Below, in pieces: positions 28,371 through 37,059 of a DNA stretch of 56,464 bases; position 1 is the first letter of the stretch, and every line of letters starts with the position of its first letter. The notes below the pieces were generated by a model. That model worked only from the letters and a program-made list of their open reading frames with translations, had not been told where the DNA came from and made no database searches. The translations under genes and the position numbers were made by a program. The stretch spans positions 98,202 through 154,665 of the forward strand of contig CANJII010000002.1 in NCBI GenBank assembly GCA_947474435.1, written 5' to 3'. The DNA is from Chitinophagaceae bacterium. GTDB taxonomy: Bacteria; Bacteroidota; Bacteroidia; Chitinophagales; UBA10324.

Positions 28371-29738
28371 TTAACTCACACTCTCCTCTCTCTTCAAACT
28401 GTATTTTTCAATTTTGTTATAAAGGTGGCTGCGCTGAATGTCTATTTCGTCGGCGGTTTTTGAAACATTCCATACATTTTTTTTCAGTTTAAAATCTATG
28501 AATTGCTTTTCCATGTAATCTTTAAAATCCTGGAAGCGCTCGTACTTGTTAAAGATGGCTTCAAAAGGGTCACGCACATGATGGGCAACTGCATAAGTGA
28601 GCACTTCTTCTTCTGTAATTTTTGCATCACTTAAAATCACCAGGCGCTCCAATACATTGTGCAGTTCGCGAATGTTTCCGCTCCAGTGCATGTTCTGCAT
28701 TTCCTGAATGGCTTTTGGTGTAATTACTTTTTTCGGAATGCCATACTCTTCACAAATTTCAGCTACAAATTGATTGGCTAAAATCGGAATATCATCCTTG
28801 CGTTCATTCAAAGTTGGAACATGAATTAAAATAACTCCGAGGCGGTGGTATAAATCTTCACGGAAAGTTCCTTTTGCAATTTCAGCATGAAGGTCTTTGT
28901 TGGTAGCTGCAATCACCCGCACATCAATGCTGATTTCCTTTTCGCCGCCCACTCTGGTAATTTTATTTTCCTGCAATACGCGCAACACTTTTGCCTGCGC
29001 CGATAAACTCATGTCGCCGATTTCATCCATGAACAAAGTGCCGCCACTTGCCTGTTCAAATTTTCCAATGCGCTGCTTTATAGCTGATGTAAATGCGCCT
29101 TTCTCATGACCGAATAATTCGCTCTCAATTAATTCAGATGGAATGGCCGCACAATTCACTTCAACAATTGGTCCTTCATGACGGTTTGATTTTTCATGAA
29201 TCCATCTTGCTACCAATTCTTTTCCGGTTCCGTTTTCGCCGGTGATTAAAACGCGCGCATCAGTGGGCGCTACCTTTTCAATTTTATCGTTAATCTTTTT
29301 TATCGAAGGAGATTTACCAAGTATCACTCTGGTTTTAGAAACTTTTCGTTTCAAAACTTTTGCTTCGGTAATCAGGTTTGTTTTATCGAGCGCATTGCGA
29401 ACAGTAATGAGCAGGCGATTCAAATCCATTGGCTTGGCCACATAATCATATGCGCCTTTCTTCACTGCTTCAACCGCAGTTTCCAATGTGCCGTGACCAC
29501 TCACCATTATCACAGGTAAATCAGGATAAAGTATTCGGATTTTTTCGAGTGCCTCCATGCCATCCATCTTCGGCATTTTTATATCGAGCAGCACTACATC
29601 ATATCCATTTGCTTTCAGCAGGTTTAATCCTTCGCTGCCATCACCTGCTTCTTCAACTTTATAATTTTCGTATTCGAGAATTTCGCGCAGTGTTTTTCTG
29701 ATGCTCTTCTCATCGTCAATAATTAAAATGTTTGCCAT
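28371..29738 (-). CDS. Sigma-54-dependent response regulator (NtrC family)
   Basis: 455 residues. Receiver domain (1-120) with phosphoacceptor D52 in LLDIKMPKMDG and K102 in AKPMD; AAA+ domain with Walker A GENGTGKE (167-174), the sigma-54 contact loop as GAFTSA (214-219, instead of GAFTGA), Walker B TLFMDEIGD (234-242) and the arginine-finger region REDLYHRLGV; C-terminal Fis-type helix-turn-helix (VSKTADEIDIQRSHLYNKI). It activates sigma-54 promoters after phosphorylation. No histidine kinase is adjacent. A TATTTTTG -7 box lies 23 bases before the ATG. Confidence 0.96.
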   Translation of the reverse strand: MANILIIDDEKSIRKTLREILEYENYKVEEAGDGSEGLNLLKANGYDVVLLDIKMPKMDGMEALEKIRILYPDLPVIMVSGHGTLETAVEAVKKGAYDYVAKPMDLNRLLITVRNALDKTNLITEAKVLKRKVSKTRVILGKSPSIKKINDKIEKVAPTDARVLITGENGTGKELVARWIHEKSNRHEGPIVEVNCAAIPSELIESELFGHEKGAFTSAIKQRIGKFEQASGGTLFMDEIGDMSLSAQAKVLRVLQENKITRVGGEKEISIDVRVIAATNKDLHAEIAKGTFREDLYHRLGVILIHVPTLNERKDDIPILANQFVAEICEEYGIPKKVITPKAIQEMQNMHWSGNIRELHNVLERLVILSDAKITEEEVLTYAVAHHVRDPFEAIFNKYERFQDFKDYMEKQFIDFKLKKNVWNVSKTADEIDIQRSHLYNKIEKYSLKREESVS

Positions 29739-29761
29739 TGTTAAATTTTAGTTTGGTCTGG

Positions 29762-29769
29762 CAAAAATA
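29762..29769 (-). promoter_or_regulatory. Probable -7 promoter box of the NtrC-type regulator
   Basis: TATTTTTG on the minus strand matches TAnnTTTG and lies 23 bases before the ATG. The -33 element is poor. Confidence 0.4.
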
Positions 29770-29800
29770 TAAACTGACTTATATAATAGTCAACAAGTAA

Positions 29801-30865
29801 TTAACGATTTACAATCAGCTTCTGCGCCGATTCAAATTTTCCATCATTCAGAATCTGAACAAAATAAATCCCCTCTGAAAAACGGGTTAAATCAATTGTA
29901 GTAATCGAAGTTGATGAAACTGAAATTTCGTTCAACACTCTTCCTGAAACATCAGTAATCAACATTTTTTCGTTCTGATTTTTTTCAGAAGGCATTACAA
30001 AAGCATAATCACTTGTTGGGTTTGGAAAAATAGTTATCTCAGAATTTTCAGCATTAACATTTTCAATTGCTGAAGCACCAAAATCCTGATACATGATACT
30101 GCTCACTGTTTCATTACCTAAAATATCATTGGTATTAATCTGCAACATTGGTTTTCCTTTTCCTGCAGCAAGCCATTTGTATTCGTGACTGATTTGCGCA
30201 GGTACCGCAAATCCAAAACCAGCTGCATCAATGTAAACTGAATCATTATCTGTAATATCAGATTTCACTCGTAACACCTGATAACTTCCATTCGGAAGAA
30301 TCAGTGTTCCCCAACCATCAACAGTAGTTATGCGGTTTCGTTGCTGATTAAAAGTTGCAACTGTTGGAAGTGAAAAATTATAAGCTGAATTGGTAGTGAA
30401 TGTATTATTGAAGTTTAACGGGAATTGAAAAATTGTATCGTTAGGGTTATAAAAAACCGGAATGGCGGTTCCCTGCACTTCGCCACCAAAGCCGGTTTGC
30501 TTAAAAACGGTGCTCGTGTTTTTAAAAACATTGTATACATTCTGCATGGCAAATGATAAACCTAAACTCATATTTCCATTTGCCTTTTCAGCAAATGTTG
30601 AGCTGAAAAATGAAACGATGTATGTTATAGGCAGTTGCGAAATTGAAAGAACAGTATCAGGGTTGGTTGAAGCAACTGTTAGTGAACTGAAATCCCAGCT
30701 GGTGTTTGCCCCTGTGGTTGAAAAATCAGCAGTGCCTGATGCAGCGCCTGTAACAAGCGGATAGATGTGACCTGCTACCGGCATATCTCCAGTGCCAATT
30801 GTAATTTGTGCATGCAACAACACAGGTAAAGCAAGAGAGAGACAACTGATTAAAATCTTTTTCAT
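29801..30865 (-). CDS. Secreted protein with T9SS type A tail, unknown function
   Basis: 354 residues, signal peptide 1-19 (ending VLLHAQ). The body (about 20-270) is beta-rich, with a segment starting TIGTGDMPVAGHIYPLVTG and GTADFSTTGANTSWDFSSL that recurs in Bacteroidota secreted proteins of unknown role. The C-terminal 75 residues (ITIFPNPTSDYAFVMPS ... LNEISVSSTSITTIDL ... GIYFVQILN ... QKLIVNR) are a type A sorting tail. It lies 28 bases after the MORN-type gene on the same strand and may share its transcript. Confidence 0.8.
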   Translation of the reverse strand: MKKILISCLSLALPVLLHAQITIGTGDMPVAGHIYPLVTGAASGTADFSTTGANTSWDFSSLTVASTNPDTVLSISQLPITYIVSFFSSTFAEKANGNMSLGLSFAMQNVYNVFKNTSTVFKQTGFGGEVQGTAIPVFYNPNDTIFQFPLNFNNTFTTNSAYNFSLPTVATFNQQRNRITTVDGWGTLILPNGSYQVLRVKSDITDNDSVYIDAAGFGFAVPAQISHEYKWLAAGKGKPMLQINTNDILGNETVSSIMYQDFGASAIENVNAENSEITIFPNPTSDYAFVMPSEKNQNEKMLITDVSGRVLNEISVSSTSITTIDLTRFSEGIYFVQILNDGKFESAQKLIVNR

Positions 30866-30893
30866 TTTCTTATTTTAATTTTTTTGAAAGGTA

Positions 30894-31697
30894 TTACTTG
30901 TTAATTGTTTTTTCCGAAATCATTGTGCCGTCTTTGTACTCCTGCGTTTTCATTGGCAATCCGCCTTCGTCATATAATTTCCACGAACCTGCCTTTTTTC
31001 CTGCTGCATAATTTCCTTCTGCTTTAATTTTTCCGGTGTCGTAATATTCTTTCCAGAATCCTTCTTCATAATTTGATTTGTAAATTCCTTCGGATTTTAA
31101 ATTTCCATTGTCATAATATGATTTTGATGGACCGTTAATTTCTCCTTTCACATAAATATACTGCACTAATAATTTTCCATTTCCAAAGTACCAGCGGTTC
31201 ACACTGTCTCGAACACCATCCTTATTAAAGTATCCATTCTCTTGCACACCACCTTCGGGATAATAAGTTCTTCGCCAGCCAACCTGAACTCCATTCACAA
31301 AATTTTCTTCCATTTTTAATTTTCCATTGGCTGCATAAGTTTTAAAAAGTCCCTGCTTAATTCCTTTCACATAATTTTCTTCCTTCATCATGTAACCGCT
31401 ACTGTTTAACATTAAACTGTAGCCTTCTTTTTCGCCGTTACGGTATTCTTCAACTGTATATAAAAAATGATTATCGAAGTAGGTGCGCCAAATTCCATCT
31501 CTTTTTCCACTCAATAAATTTCCGGCAGCATATAAAAATTTCGCTGAGTCATATACATACTCATGAACAAGTTTTTGGTTGGAAGCATCTTTCTCATATA
31601 CAGTATCCAACTTCCCAATCATGTTGGAAGTGTAGGATTGAGAAAAAGAAATAAGAGGTAGAATGAGACTTGAAATGAAAATAAAAAGCTTATTCAT
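30894..31697 (-). CDS. MORN-variant (YwqK-type) repeat protein, secreted
   Basis: 267 residues with a signal peptide (1-19, ending ISFSQ). At least eight MORN-variant repeats of about 22 residues are visible, such as GNLLSGKRDGIWRTYFDN, VKGIKQGLFKTYAANGKLKMEENF, VNGVQVGWRRTYYPEGGVQENGYF and AAGKKAGSWKLYDEGGLPMKTQEY. This family is often labelled a YwqK-type antitoxin, but here a signal peptide and no toxin gene argue against that. Probably a periplasmic or surface repeat protein. It is the first gene of a pair with the T9SS gene at 29801. Confidence 0.83.
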   Translation of the reverse strand: MNKLFIFISSLILPLISFSQSYTSNMIGKLDTVYEKDASNQKLVHEYVYDSAKFLYAAGNLLSGKRDGIWRTYFDNHFLYTVEEYRNGEKEGYSLMLNSSGYMMKEENYVKGIKQGLFKTYAANGKLKMEENFVNGVQVGWRRTYYPEGGVQENGYFNKDGVRDSVNRWYFGNGKLLVQYIYVKGEINGPSKSYYDNGNLKSEGIYKSNYEEGFWKEYYDTGKIKAEGNYAAGKKAGSWKLYDEGGLPMKTQEYKDGTMISEKTINK

Positions 31698-31739
31698 GCA
31701 GAAAATTTTTGTGGCTGCAAATGTTTTCGATTTTAGTGA

Positions 31740-32846
31740 TTAAAGCAAGTGAATTAGCTGACCGAACAGTTTAAAATAATTTTGATTGCGGTCGTTTTTT
31801 CCAAGCCGAACAATGATGATTTGTTTTTCAGGATAAACAAATATGCGCTGACCTAACAAACCATCGCAACTGAAATCGTGTGTACTGCTTCTGTTAATCC
31901 ACCATTGGTATTTATAAAAATTCACACCGCCCTCTGTTAAAGTTGGGGTGGTACTTTCCTTCACCCACTCCTGCGGCACAACCTGAACGCCATTCCAGTT
32001 TCCATCTTTCAAATACAATCGACCGAACTTTGCATAATCTCTTGCAGCAGCATTGATGCAACAGAAAGTTTTTTCCAATCCATTATTTTTCCGGTCAGTA
32101 CTCCACGATGCATCGAACTCCGCTCCTATTGGCTGCCATATTTTTTCCTACAAATATTCTGTCACCGTTTTTTTTGTTGCCCGTTCTATTATCAATCCGA
32201 GCAATTGCGGATTACCGCTTTTGTATTCAAACTTTGTCCCGGGCTCATATTCAATCTTCATATATTCTATTGCTTTACGAAGATTGGTTCCGTAATAAAA
32301 TTTCGCCGCATCGCTGAATGGATTGTAGTAGCGCTCGGTAAATTTTATTCCCGATGTCATTTGCAACAAATGTTTAATCGTCACTTTTTTGAATGCGGTA
32401 TCTTTTATTTCAGGAATGTAATTGGTAATTGGTTCATCCACACTTTTTATAAATCCTTCGTGAATGGCAATTCCGATTAATGCTGATGTAAATGATTTTG
32501 CCATTGAGAAACTAGCAACCCAACTGCTGTCGGTGTATTTGTCCCAATACTTTTCATATAAAATAGTATCGCGCCGAATAATTAAAAAAGCAACAGATGG
32601 TGATTGTTCCAGCACAGCATCGAGCGTTGAGCTGTCGCTATCAAAACTTTTAATTTTCAAATTTCCAGGAGCATTTAATTTATTGGAATAAAAAAAATGA
32701 AAAGGTTTGCTTGAATGATTGAGTGAATGCTCGGTAAAAAATTTATAGTCTGTAATGTTTGCAAAATTGCGAACGAAGAATCGATAGACTTTGCACGATG
32801 AAAAAACACAGCAGCAAAAAAGAAACAGGAAGAGTGATTTTTTCAA
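31740..32846 (-). pseudogene. Serine hydrolase (beta-lactamase family lipoprotein) interrupted by one amber codon
   Basis: A single 368-codon frame is split only by TAG at codon 233 (32148-32150); the two halves appear as separate open frames, 32148-32846 and 31740-32078. A lipoprotein signal (FSSC, Cys18) is followed by a class C beta-lactamase-like domain: nucleophile motif SMAK (S114, K117), ITNYIPEI, IKHLLQMTSG and a Tyr208 site in EYKSGNPQLLG. After the amber codon the frame continues EKIWQPIGAE ... AAARDYAKFGRLYLKDG ... YQWWIN, all conserved in the family. CAG to TAG is the simplest cause. It may be a fresh pseudogene or a sequence error. Confidence 0.83.
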
Positions 32847-33012
32847 GAATGAAATTCTTTAAATTGGTTTGGCGAATGTAGAAAACAAAGTTTCTATCTA
32901 TTATATTTTAATGAAGTGGGAATCATTTAAAATTTCTGATATAAATCATCTTGAAAAATTTTAATAATTATAACGATGGCAACAATTAAATTCGACCACT
33001 CAAAATAACAAC

Positions 33013-33363
33013 ATGGGAAATGTTTCACTGATATTGTTGATGGCTTGCGGAATCGGGTTTTGCGGATTAGCGCAGTTGGTTTCAAAACTGATTGCACCAT
33101 CATCAAAAAATTTACAGAAACTTCAGGCTTATGAATGTGGCGTACCAACCATTGGCGCTTCTTGGATTCAATTCAATGTCGGTTATTATTTATTCGCACT
33201 GATATTTTTAGTCTTCGATGTGGAACTTATGTTTTTATTTCCTTGGGCGGTGGTAAATAAAGAAATGGGCATAACCGCATTCATAGAAATTGTAGTTTTC
33301 ATTTTCATTTTGTTTCTCGGATTATTGTACGCTTGGAAAAAAGGAGCACTTAAATGGATGTAA
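33013..33363 (+). CDS. nuoA: NADH-quinone oxidoreductase subunit A
   Basis: 116 residues, three membrane helices (about 2-22, 58-78, 88-108). Diagnostic segments are [41 protein letters not shown]. It is a membrane subunit of complex I at the junction with the peripheral arm. It is the first gene of nuoABCD and overlaps nuoB by 10 bases, suggesting translational coupling. A ten-codon frame ends 4 bases before its ATG. Confidence 0.97.
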   Translation: MGNVSLILLMACGIGFCGLAQLVSKLIAPSSKNLQKLQAYECGVPTIGASWIQFNVGYYLFALIFLVFDVELMFLFPWAVVNKEMGITAFIEIVVFIFILFLGLLYAWKKGALKWM

Positions 33364-33902
33364 AAAAATTAAGAGAATCATTTCCCGGAGAGATTCATGA
33401 AAATCCGGGTGGTGGAATTCTCACCGGTAAATTAGAAGATGTTATGAACTGGTCGCGCGCCAATTCATTGTGGCCATTGGTATTCGGAACCAGTTGTTGT
33501 GCCATTGAAATGATGCACACCGCATCGGCACGACATGATTGGAGTCGCTTTGGTTTTGAAGTTGCACGCGCAACACCACGACAAGCTGACTTAATAATTA
33601 TTGCCGGAACCATCGTTTATAAAATGGCTCCGGTGTTAAAAAGATTGTACGACCAGATGTCGGACCCGAAATATGTAATTGCAATGGGTGCATGCGCCAT
33701 TTCCGGTGGACCGTTTTTTTACAATACTTATTCAGTTGTAAAAGGTGCCGATCATGTGATTCCGGTTGATGTATACATACCCGGTTGCCCGCCACGGCCT
33801 GAAGCTTTGTTGCATGCAATGATTTCATTACAGGAAAAAATAAAATCAGGAATGACGCGGGAAGCAATCAGAAGTGAAAGCCAGGCGATGTTGCAACAAT
33901 AA
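33354..33902 (+). CDS. nuoB: NADH-quinone oxidoreductase subunit B
   Basis: 182 residues. It carries the ligands for the N2 iron-sulfur cluster: C48, C49 ([11 protein letters not shown]), C114 ([11 protein letters not shown]) and C145 ([12 protein letters not shown]). It transfers electrons to quinone in the peripheral arm of complex I. It overlaps nuoA and is followed by nuoC after 9 bases. Confidence 0.98.
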   Translation: MDVKKLRESFPGEIHENPGGGILTGKLEDVMNWSRANSLWPLVFGTSCCAIEMMHTASARHDWSRFGFEVARATPRQADLIIIAGTIVYKMAPVLKRLYDQMSDPKYVIAMGACAISGGPFFYNTYSVVKGADHVIPVDVYIPGCPPRPEALLHAMISLQEKIKSGMTREAIRSESQAMLQQ

Positions 33903-33911
33903 AAAATTTTT

Positions 33912-34367
33912 ATGACCAAGGAAGAACTCAAATCAACGCTCACAACTTTATTTCCGAAAGCCACTTTTGAAGAAAATGCTTTTGTGAATCTTAATATTTC
34001 TTCAACGGAAATTTTAAAAATTTGCACTGAACTGAAAGAGAATCCAATGTTCGATTTCGATTCATTGGTGTGCCTGAGTTGTGTGGATTGGAAAACACAT
34101 TTCACTATTGTGTACTTGCTGCGTTCGCGTTCGTTCAAACATGAATTGATGGTGAAAGCAAAAATTGACAATCATGAAAATGCAGAAATAGAAACCGTGC
34201 GAAATTTATGGATGACTGCTCACTGGCACGAGCGCGAAGCATTTGATTTTTTCGGAGTGAAATTTTTGCACCATCCTGATTTGCGCAGATTATTTAATCC
34301 CGATGATTGGGATGGTTTCCCCTTGCGGAAAGATTATATGGATGAAGTTAACATTGTAGAACTGTAA
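33912..34367 (+). CDS. nuoC: NADH-quinone oxidoreductase subunit C
   Basis: 151 residues, a stand-alone NuoC (not fused to NuoD). The 30-kDa-subunit signature is seen in AHWHEREAFDFFGVKFLHH and DLRRLFNPDDWDGFPLRKDY. It is a structural subunit of the peripheral arm. It sits between nuoB (9 bases) and nuoD (3 bases) in a tight operon. Confidence 0.97.
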   Translation: MTKEELKSTLTTLFPKATFEENAFVNLNISSTEILKICTELKENPMFDFDSLVCLSCVDWKTHFTIVYLLRSRSFKHELMVKAKIDNHENAEIETVRNLWMTAHWHEREAFDFFGVKFLHHPDLRRLFNPDDWDGFPLRKDYMDEVNIVEL

Positions 34368-34370
34368 GCC

Positions 34371-35486
34371 ATGATAGATGTTTTAGAAACAAAAGATACC
34401 GGCGAATTTATTATCAATGTTGGGCCGCAACATCCGAGTACGCATGGTGTGTTGCACCTAATCATTACGCTCGATGGCGAAATGATTAAAGATGTTGATC
34501 CGCAACTCGGATACATTCATCGCTCAATAGAAAAGATGAGCGAGAAGCTAAGTTACCGTCAGTTTATTTATGTAACGAGCCGCATGGATTACCTTTCATC
34601 GCACATCAATAATCAGGCGTGTTCACTTGCTGTTGAACAAGGATTGGGAGTTGAACTTCCGCCGCGTGCAAAAGTCATTCGCATTATGATGGCCGAACTC
34701 ACCCGATTGGCTTCGCATTGTTTGTGGTATGGTTCCACTGGTTTGGATTTAGGTGCAGTTACTCCGTTCTTCTTCGGCTTTCGTGAGCGCGATGAAATAC
34801 TTGATATGTTCGAAGACACTTGTGGTGCACGACTCACCATGAATTACATAGTTCCCGGTGGAGTGATGTATGATTTGCATCCTGATTTTCAGAAGAAGCT
34901 GAAACAATTTATCATCAATTTCAAAAAGAATTTTCACGAGTACCACGATTTGCTTTCAGGCAATATCATTTTTCAAAACAGAACAAAAGGTGTTGGATAT
35001 ATTTCTCCGCAAGATGTAATAGCACTGGGTTGCACAGGTCCTGTTGCGAGAGGTTCGGGAGTGAGTTGTGATATACGCAAGTGGTATCCGTACGAAGGTT
35101 ATGAGAATCTGCAGTTCGATGAAATATTGGAAACTGAAGGTGATTGTTTTGCGCGATACATGGTTCGCCTGCGCGAAATGGAACAAAGCATTCGCATCTT
35201 AGAACAATTGGTTGATGCAATTCCGGAAGGAGAATTTCAGGCGAAAACAAAAAATGTAATTAAACTTCCTAAGGGAGAATATTATCAGAAAGTTGAAACT
35301 GCCAGAGGAGAATTGGGTGTTTATTTAATCAGCGATGGAACTCAGTATCCATATCGCGTAAAATACCGCTCACCTAATTTCAGTAATTTATTTGCTATGA
35401 AAACAATGGCTGTTGGTCAAAAAATAGGTGACCTTGTTTCCGTTATGGCTATGTTAGATTTGGTGATTCCAGATATTGACAGGTAA
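34371..35486 (+). CDS. nuoD: NADH-quinone oxidoreductase subunit D
   Basis: 371 residues, 49-kDa family. Visible motifs: NVGPQHPSTHGVLHLI (quinone-site His), QLGYIHRSIEKMSE, RAKVIRIMMAELTRLASHCLWYG, GLDLGAVTPFFFGFRERDEI and the end SVMAMLDLVIPDIDR, the usual last residues of the family. It forms the quinone cavity with NuoB. It is the last gene of this nuo block; the following gene is a secreted protein, so nuoE to nuoN lie elsewhere or are absent. Confidence 0.97.
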   Translation: MIDVLETKDTGEFIINVGPQHPSTHGVLHLIITLDGEMIKDVDPQLGYIHRSIEKMSEKLSYRQFIYVTSRMDYLSSHINNQACSLAVEQGLGVELPPRAKVIRIMMAELTRLASHCLWYGSTGLDLGAVTPFFFGFRERDEILDMFEDTCGARLTMNYIVPGGVMYDLHPDFQKKLKQFIINFKKNFHEYHDLLSGNIIFQNRTKGVGYISPQDVIALGCTGPVARGSGVSCDIRKWYPYEGYENLQFDEILETEGDCFARYMVRLREMEQSIRILEQLVDAIPEGEFQAKTKNVIKLPKGEYYQKVETARGELGVYLISDGTQYPYRVKYRSPNFSNLFAMKTMAVGQKIGDLVSVMAMLDLVIPDIDR

Positions 35487-35576
35487 ATGTTATTGGTTGA
35501 TTTGTTATCAACTATTAGTAATACAATTGAATAAATATTATTAAAGAAAATTAATTCCATAAAACATAAATCCCCG

Positions 35577-37040
35577 ATGAAAACAAGAAAACAATTTGGT
35601 TCACTGATTATTCTGTTAGTAATTTCATTTGCAGCATCAGCTCAAACTTACAATGGCCCTGAAAGTGTAGAATACGACCCAACCGGGAACAGGTATTTTA
35701 TATCAAACAGCAATAACGGACAAATACTCGCTCGTGATGCATCAGGAAACTTAAGTGTTTTTGCAACTGGAATTTCTCCTGACCCTTATGGTTTGGAAAT
35801 GGCGTGGGGAAACCTTTATGCATGCTGTGGCGGAAAAATTTATGGCTACAATATGTCAGGAACTCAAATTTTTAATTTGAATTTGGGGGCATCTTTCTTA
35901 AATGGAATTACACATGATAACAACGGAAATTTGTATGCTACAGATTTCAGCGCGAAAAAAATCTATCGGGTTAATTTTACCAATAGTACATACAATGTAT
36001 TTGTTCCTACATCATTATTACCTGCAAGCCCAAACGGTATTATCTGGGACGAAGGGCAAAACCGCTTAGTATTTGTTAGTTGGGGCGGGAGCGTTGCAAT
36101 AAAAGCTGTTTCATTGGTTGATTCATCTGTTTCAACTTTGGTTACAACATCATTAAGCAGCTGTGATGGTATTGCAGAAGATGGTGCAGGAAATTTTTAT
36201 ATTTCTAATTGGGGAAATAGCACAGTAGTTAAGTACGATAATACTTTTTCTAACTCAACTGTTGTTATGACCGGACTTAGCAGCCCCGCTGATATTTACT
36301 ATAACATCATTACAGATACTCTTGCTGTTCCAAACAGCGGAAATAATACTGTAGTCTTCCAGAGTTTTGCCCCTGCATCAAGCATAACCATATGTAATAA
36401 TGTGCCCTTAACATTATTAATTGATAGTATAAGTTGGGGTGCTGATGATGGCTTTGTTTCTGGTGTTGATTCCATGATAAGAGTTGTATTTAAAAACACA
36501 AGTAATTATGGGTTTGCATATCCCCTGATTAAATATGTTTTTCTTGATCCGTTGCCAACTGGTATGAGCGTAGAAACCAGTAGCCAGCAATATCAGGTTA
36601 TTACCTCAGCCTGGAACCCAGGTGTTGAAGTTCCTGCTAAATGCTACTTTGTTGTAAACAATCCAATACCACCCAATTATTTATTGCATTTTTTAATGAG
36701 AGCAACAAACCTTTCTCCGGCCAATGTTGACTCCTGTATGTTCTCCGACACTTTCGTTGTAAACCTGAATCCTCAAACTGTTTCAGCTTTTAATATTAAA
36801 GAAAGTAATTTTTCAATTTATCCGAATCCGGTATCAGATGATTTAATTATTAATAGTTCATTCTTGCAGGGTCATTCAATTTTAATTACAGATATTTCAG
36901 GAAAAAATTTGAAAAAGGAATTAATTAACTCCGATTCACAAAAAATATCGCTCATTGATTTTGCATCAGGGGTTTATTTCATTTCTGTTTTAAATTCAGA
37001 AGGGAATTTTATTCTCACAAGAAAACTGATTAAAGAATAA
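35577..37040 (+). CDS. NHL/SMP-30-like beta-propeller protein with T9SS type A tail
   Basis: 487 residues, signal peptide 1-22 (ending AASAQ). NHL/SMP-30-like blades are visible, e.g. GPESVEYDPTGNRYFISNSN, GITHDNNGNLYATDFS, GIIWDEGQNRLVFVSWGG, GIAEDGAGNFYISNWGN and ADIYYNIITDTLAVPNSGNN (roughly residues 24-270). An Ig-like domain (about 275-400) and a type A tail (FSIYPNPVSDDLIINS ... GVYFISVLN ... RKLIKE) follow. It is a cell-surface or released protein. The ligand or enzyme activity is not clear; no lactonase active-site set could be assigned. Confidence 0.84.
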   Translation: MKTRKQFGSLIILLVISFAASAQTYNGPESVEYDPTGNRYFISNSNNGQILARDASGNLSVFATGISPDPYGLEMAWGNLYACCGGKIYGYNMSGTQIFNLNLGASFLNGITHDNNGNLYATDFSAKKIYRVNFTNSTYNVFVPTSLLPASPNGIIWDEGQNRLVFVSWGGSVAIKAVSLVDSSVSTLVTTSLSSCDGIAEDGAGNFYISNWGNSTVVKYDNTFSNSTVVMTGLSSPADIYYNIITDTLAVPNSGNNTVVFQSFAPASSITICNNVPLTLLIDSISWGADDGFVSGVDSMIRVVFKNTSNYGFAYPLIKYVFLDPLPTGMSVETSSQQYQVITSAWNPGVEVPAKCYFVVNNPIPPNYLLHFLMRATNLSPANVDSCMFSDTFVVNLNPQTVSAFNIKESNFSIYPNPVSDDLIINSSFLQGHSILITDISGKNLKKELINSDSQKISLIDFASGVYFISVLNSEGNFILTRKLIKE

Positions 37041-37059
37041 TCTTTCAAATTGAATTTGG

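Noticed and set aside
30894-31697. YwqK-type antitoxin in a toxin-antitoxin pair
   Set aside because: The protein has a signal peptide and no toxin-like neighbour; the label follows from MORN-variant repeats only.
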